Source of the DNA: Pseudomonas fluorescens
Lineage (GTDB): Bacteria > Pseudomonadota > Gammaproteobacteria > Pseudomonadales > Pseudomonadaceae
Direction of reading: 5' to 3'
Assembly (NCBI RefSeq): GCF_900636825.1
Contig: NZ_LR134318.1
Location: 2,017,501-2,081,500, forward strand
DNA: 64,000 bases
Shown: positions 63,081-64,000 of the stretch, piece by piece
Position numbering within the stretch: position 1 is the first letter of the stretch
Layout of the letters: each line of letters opens with the position of its first letter
Made by a program: the position numbers and the translations under genes
The notes under the pieces: model-generated
Seen by the model: the letters and a program-made list of their open reading frames with translations, nothing else
What the model was told of the DNA's origin: nothing
The model's database searches: none

Positions 63081-64000
63081 ATGTCTCAATTCCAGCTAGT
63101 CACCCGCTTCGAGCCTGCCGGCGACCAGCCGCAAGCGATCCGCCAGTTGGTCGAGGGTATCGAAGCCGGGTTGGCACACCAGACGCTGCTCGGTGTGACC
63201 GGCTCAGGCAAGACCTTCAGCATCGCCAATGTCATCTCGCAAGTGCAGCGTCCAACCTTGGTGCTGGCGCCGAATAAAACCCTCGCGGCGCAGCTGTACG
63301 GCGAGTTCAAGGCGTTCTTTCCGAACAACGCCGTTGAATACTTCGTTTCCTACTACGATTACTACCAGCCCGAAGCGTATGTGCCGTCGTCCGACACCTT
63401 CATCGAGAAGGACGCTTCGATCAACGACCACATCGAACAGATGCGTTTGTCCGCGACCAAGGCGCTACTGGAGCGCAAAGACGCGATTATCGTCACCACG
63501 GTGTCGTGCATCTACGGCCTGGGCAGCCCGGAAACCTATTTGAAGATGGTGTTGCACGTCGATCGCGGCGACAAGCTCGATCAGCGTGCGCTGCTGCGGC
63601 GACTGGCCGATTTGCAATACACGCGCAATGACATGGATTTCGCCCGTGCGACCTTCCGTGTGCGCGGCGATGTGATCGATATATTCCCGGCGGAATCCGA
63701 CCTGGAAGCGATCCGCATCGAACTGTTCGATGACGAAGTCGAAAGCATTTCCGCATTCGATCCGCTGACCGGCGAAGTCATCCGCAAGATGCCACGGTTC
63801 ACCTTCTACCCGAAAAGTCACTATGTAACGCCCCGGGAAACCCTGCTCGACGCCATCGAACACATCAAAGTCGAACTGCAGGAGCGCCTCGAGTACCTGC
63901 GCTCCAACAATAAGCTGGTCGAAGCCCAGCGACTTGAGCAGCGCACCCGTTTCGACCTGGAGATGATCCTCGAGCTGGGTTATTGCAACGGCATCGAAAA
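63081..64000 (+). CDS. uvrB: UvrB, excinuclease ABC subunit B (3' end outside the window)
   Basis: The frame is open from the ATG at 63081 (AGAGG upstream) to the edge, giving about 306 of roughly 670 residues. Walker [13 protein letters not shown], then [19 protein letters not shown] and the UvrB-specific [12 protein letters not shown] (the beta-hairpin region that inserts between DNA strands) identify the protein with certainty. It verifies DNA damage with UvrA and recruits UvrC in nucleotide excision repair. Confidence 0.97.
   Translation, partial: MSQFQLVTRFEPAGDQPQAIRQLVEGIEAGLAHQTLLGVTGSGKTFSIANVISQVQRPTLVLAPNKTLAAQLYGEFKAFFPNNAVEYFVSYYDYYQPEAYVPSSDTFIEKDASINDHIEQMRLSATKALLERKDAIIVTTVSCIYGLGSPETYLKMVLHVDRGDKLDQRALLRRLADLQYTRNDMDFARATFRVRGDVIDIFPAESDLEAIRIELFDDEVESISAFDPLTGEVIRKMPRFTFYPKSHYVTPRETLLDAIEHIKVELQERLEYLRSNNKLVEAQRLEQRTRFDLEMILELGYCNGIE

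Overview
The window is chromosomal DNA of a fluorescent Pseudomonas of the P. fluorescens group (inferred). The grounds are a near-complete pyoverdine siderophore locus, high-GC codon use, and several families of short REP-type palindromes (the GCTCCCAC and GCTCCTACA kinds) between genes. The gene order broadly follows the P. aeruginosa PAO1 pyoverdine region: pvdA, fpvI, pvdRT-opmQ, pvdP, pvdMNO, pvdE, fpvA, NRPS genes. The fpvR and pvdF positions are empty, and the NRPS genes are arranged differently.

Bases 1-30000 hold three co-directional non-ribosomal peptide synthetase (NRPS) genes and then the receptor gene fpvA. The first NRPS runs off the left edge and shows (A)-T-E-C-A-T-E-C-A-T. 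The second is C-A-T-C-A-T-E-C-A-T-C plus a C-terminal TauD-like hydroxylase. The third is a catalytically degenerate condensation ('interface') domain followed by A-T. Binding-pocket codes read by eye predict ...D-Ser, D-basic residue (probably Lys), Ala, Gly, D-(allo)Thr, Ala, beta-hydroxy-Asp. The terminal C-A-T-thioesterase module lies beyond fpvA on the opposite strand (30041-34204) and probably adds a basic residue. Cyclic hydroxyornithine is attractive because pvdA is present and pvdF is not. With the catechol chromophore built elsewhere (PvdL), hydroxy-Asp and a hydroxamate would complete a six-coordinate iron ligand.

Bases 30000-48700 carry export, maturation and regulation: pvdE (ABC exporter for the ferribactin precursor), pvdO/N/M and pvdP (periplasmic maturation), pvdRT-opmQ (tripartite efflux), fpvI (ECF sigma factor for fpvA) and pvdA (ornithine hydroxylase). 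Five promoters in this block carry a PvdS-type iron-starvation box with the same geometry, TAAAT-N16-CGT, in front of pvdA, pvdR, pvdP, pvdM and pvdE. Fur-box-like sites precede fpvI and fpvA.

Bases 49000-53500 form a BvgS/EvgS-like signalling cluster: a receiver-like protein without its phosphoacceptor Asp, a LuxR-type response regulator with a one-base frameshift in its DNA-binding domain, and a large hybrid sensor kinase. The rest (53500-64000) is mainly housekeeping: a pirin, a cyclic-nucleotide-gated MscS-type channel, an exonuclease III family enzyme, an arylamine N-acetyltransferase, a BrnT/BrnA toxin-antitoxin pair, an NCS2 purine permease, tRNA-Asn, two small proteins of unknown function, an aromatic aminotransferase, and the start of uvrB at the right edge.
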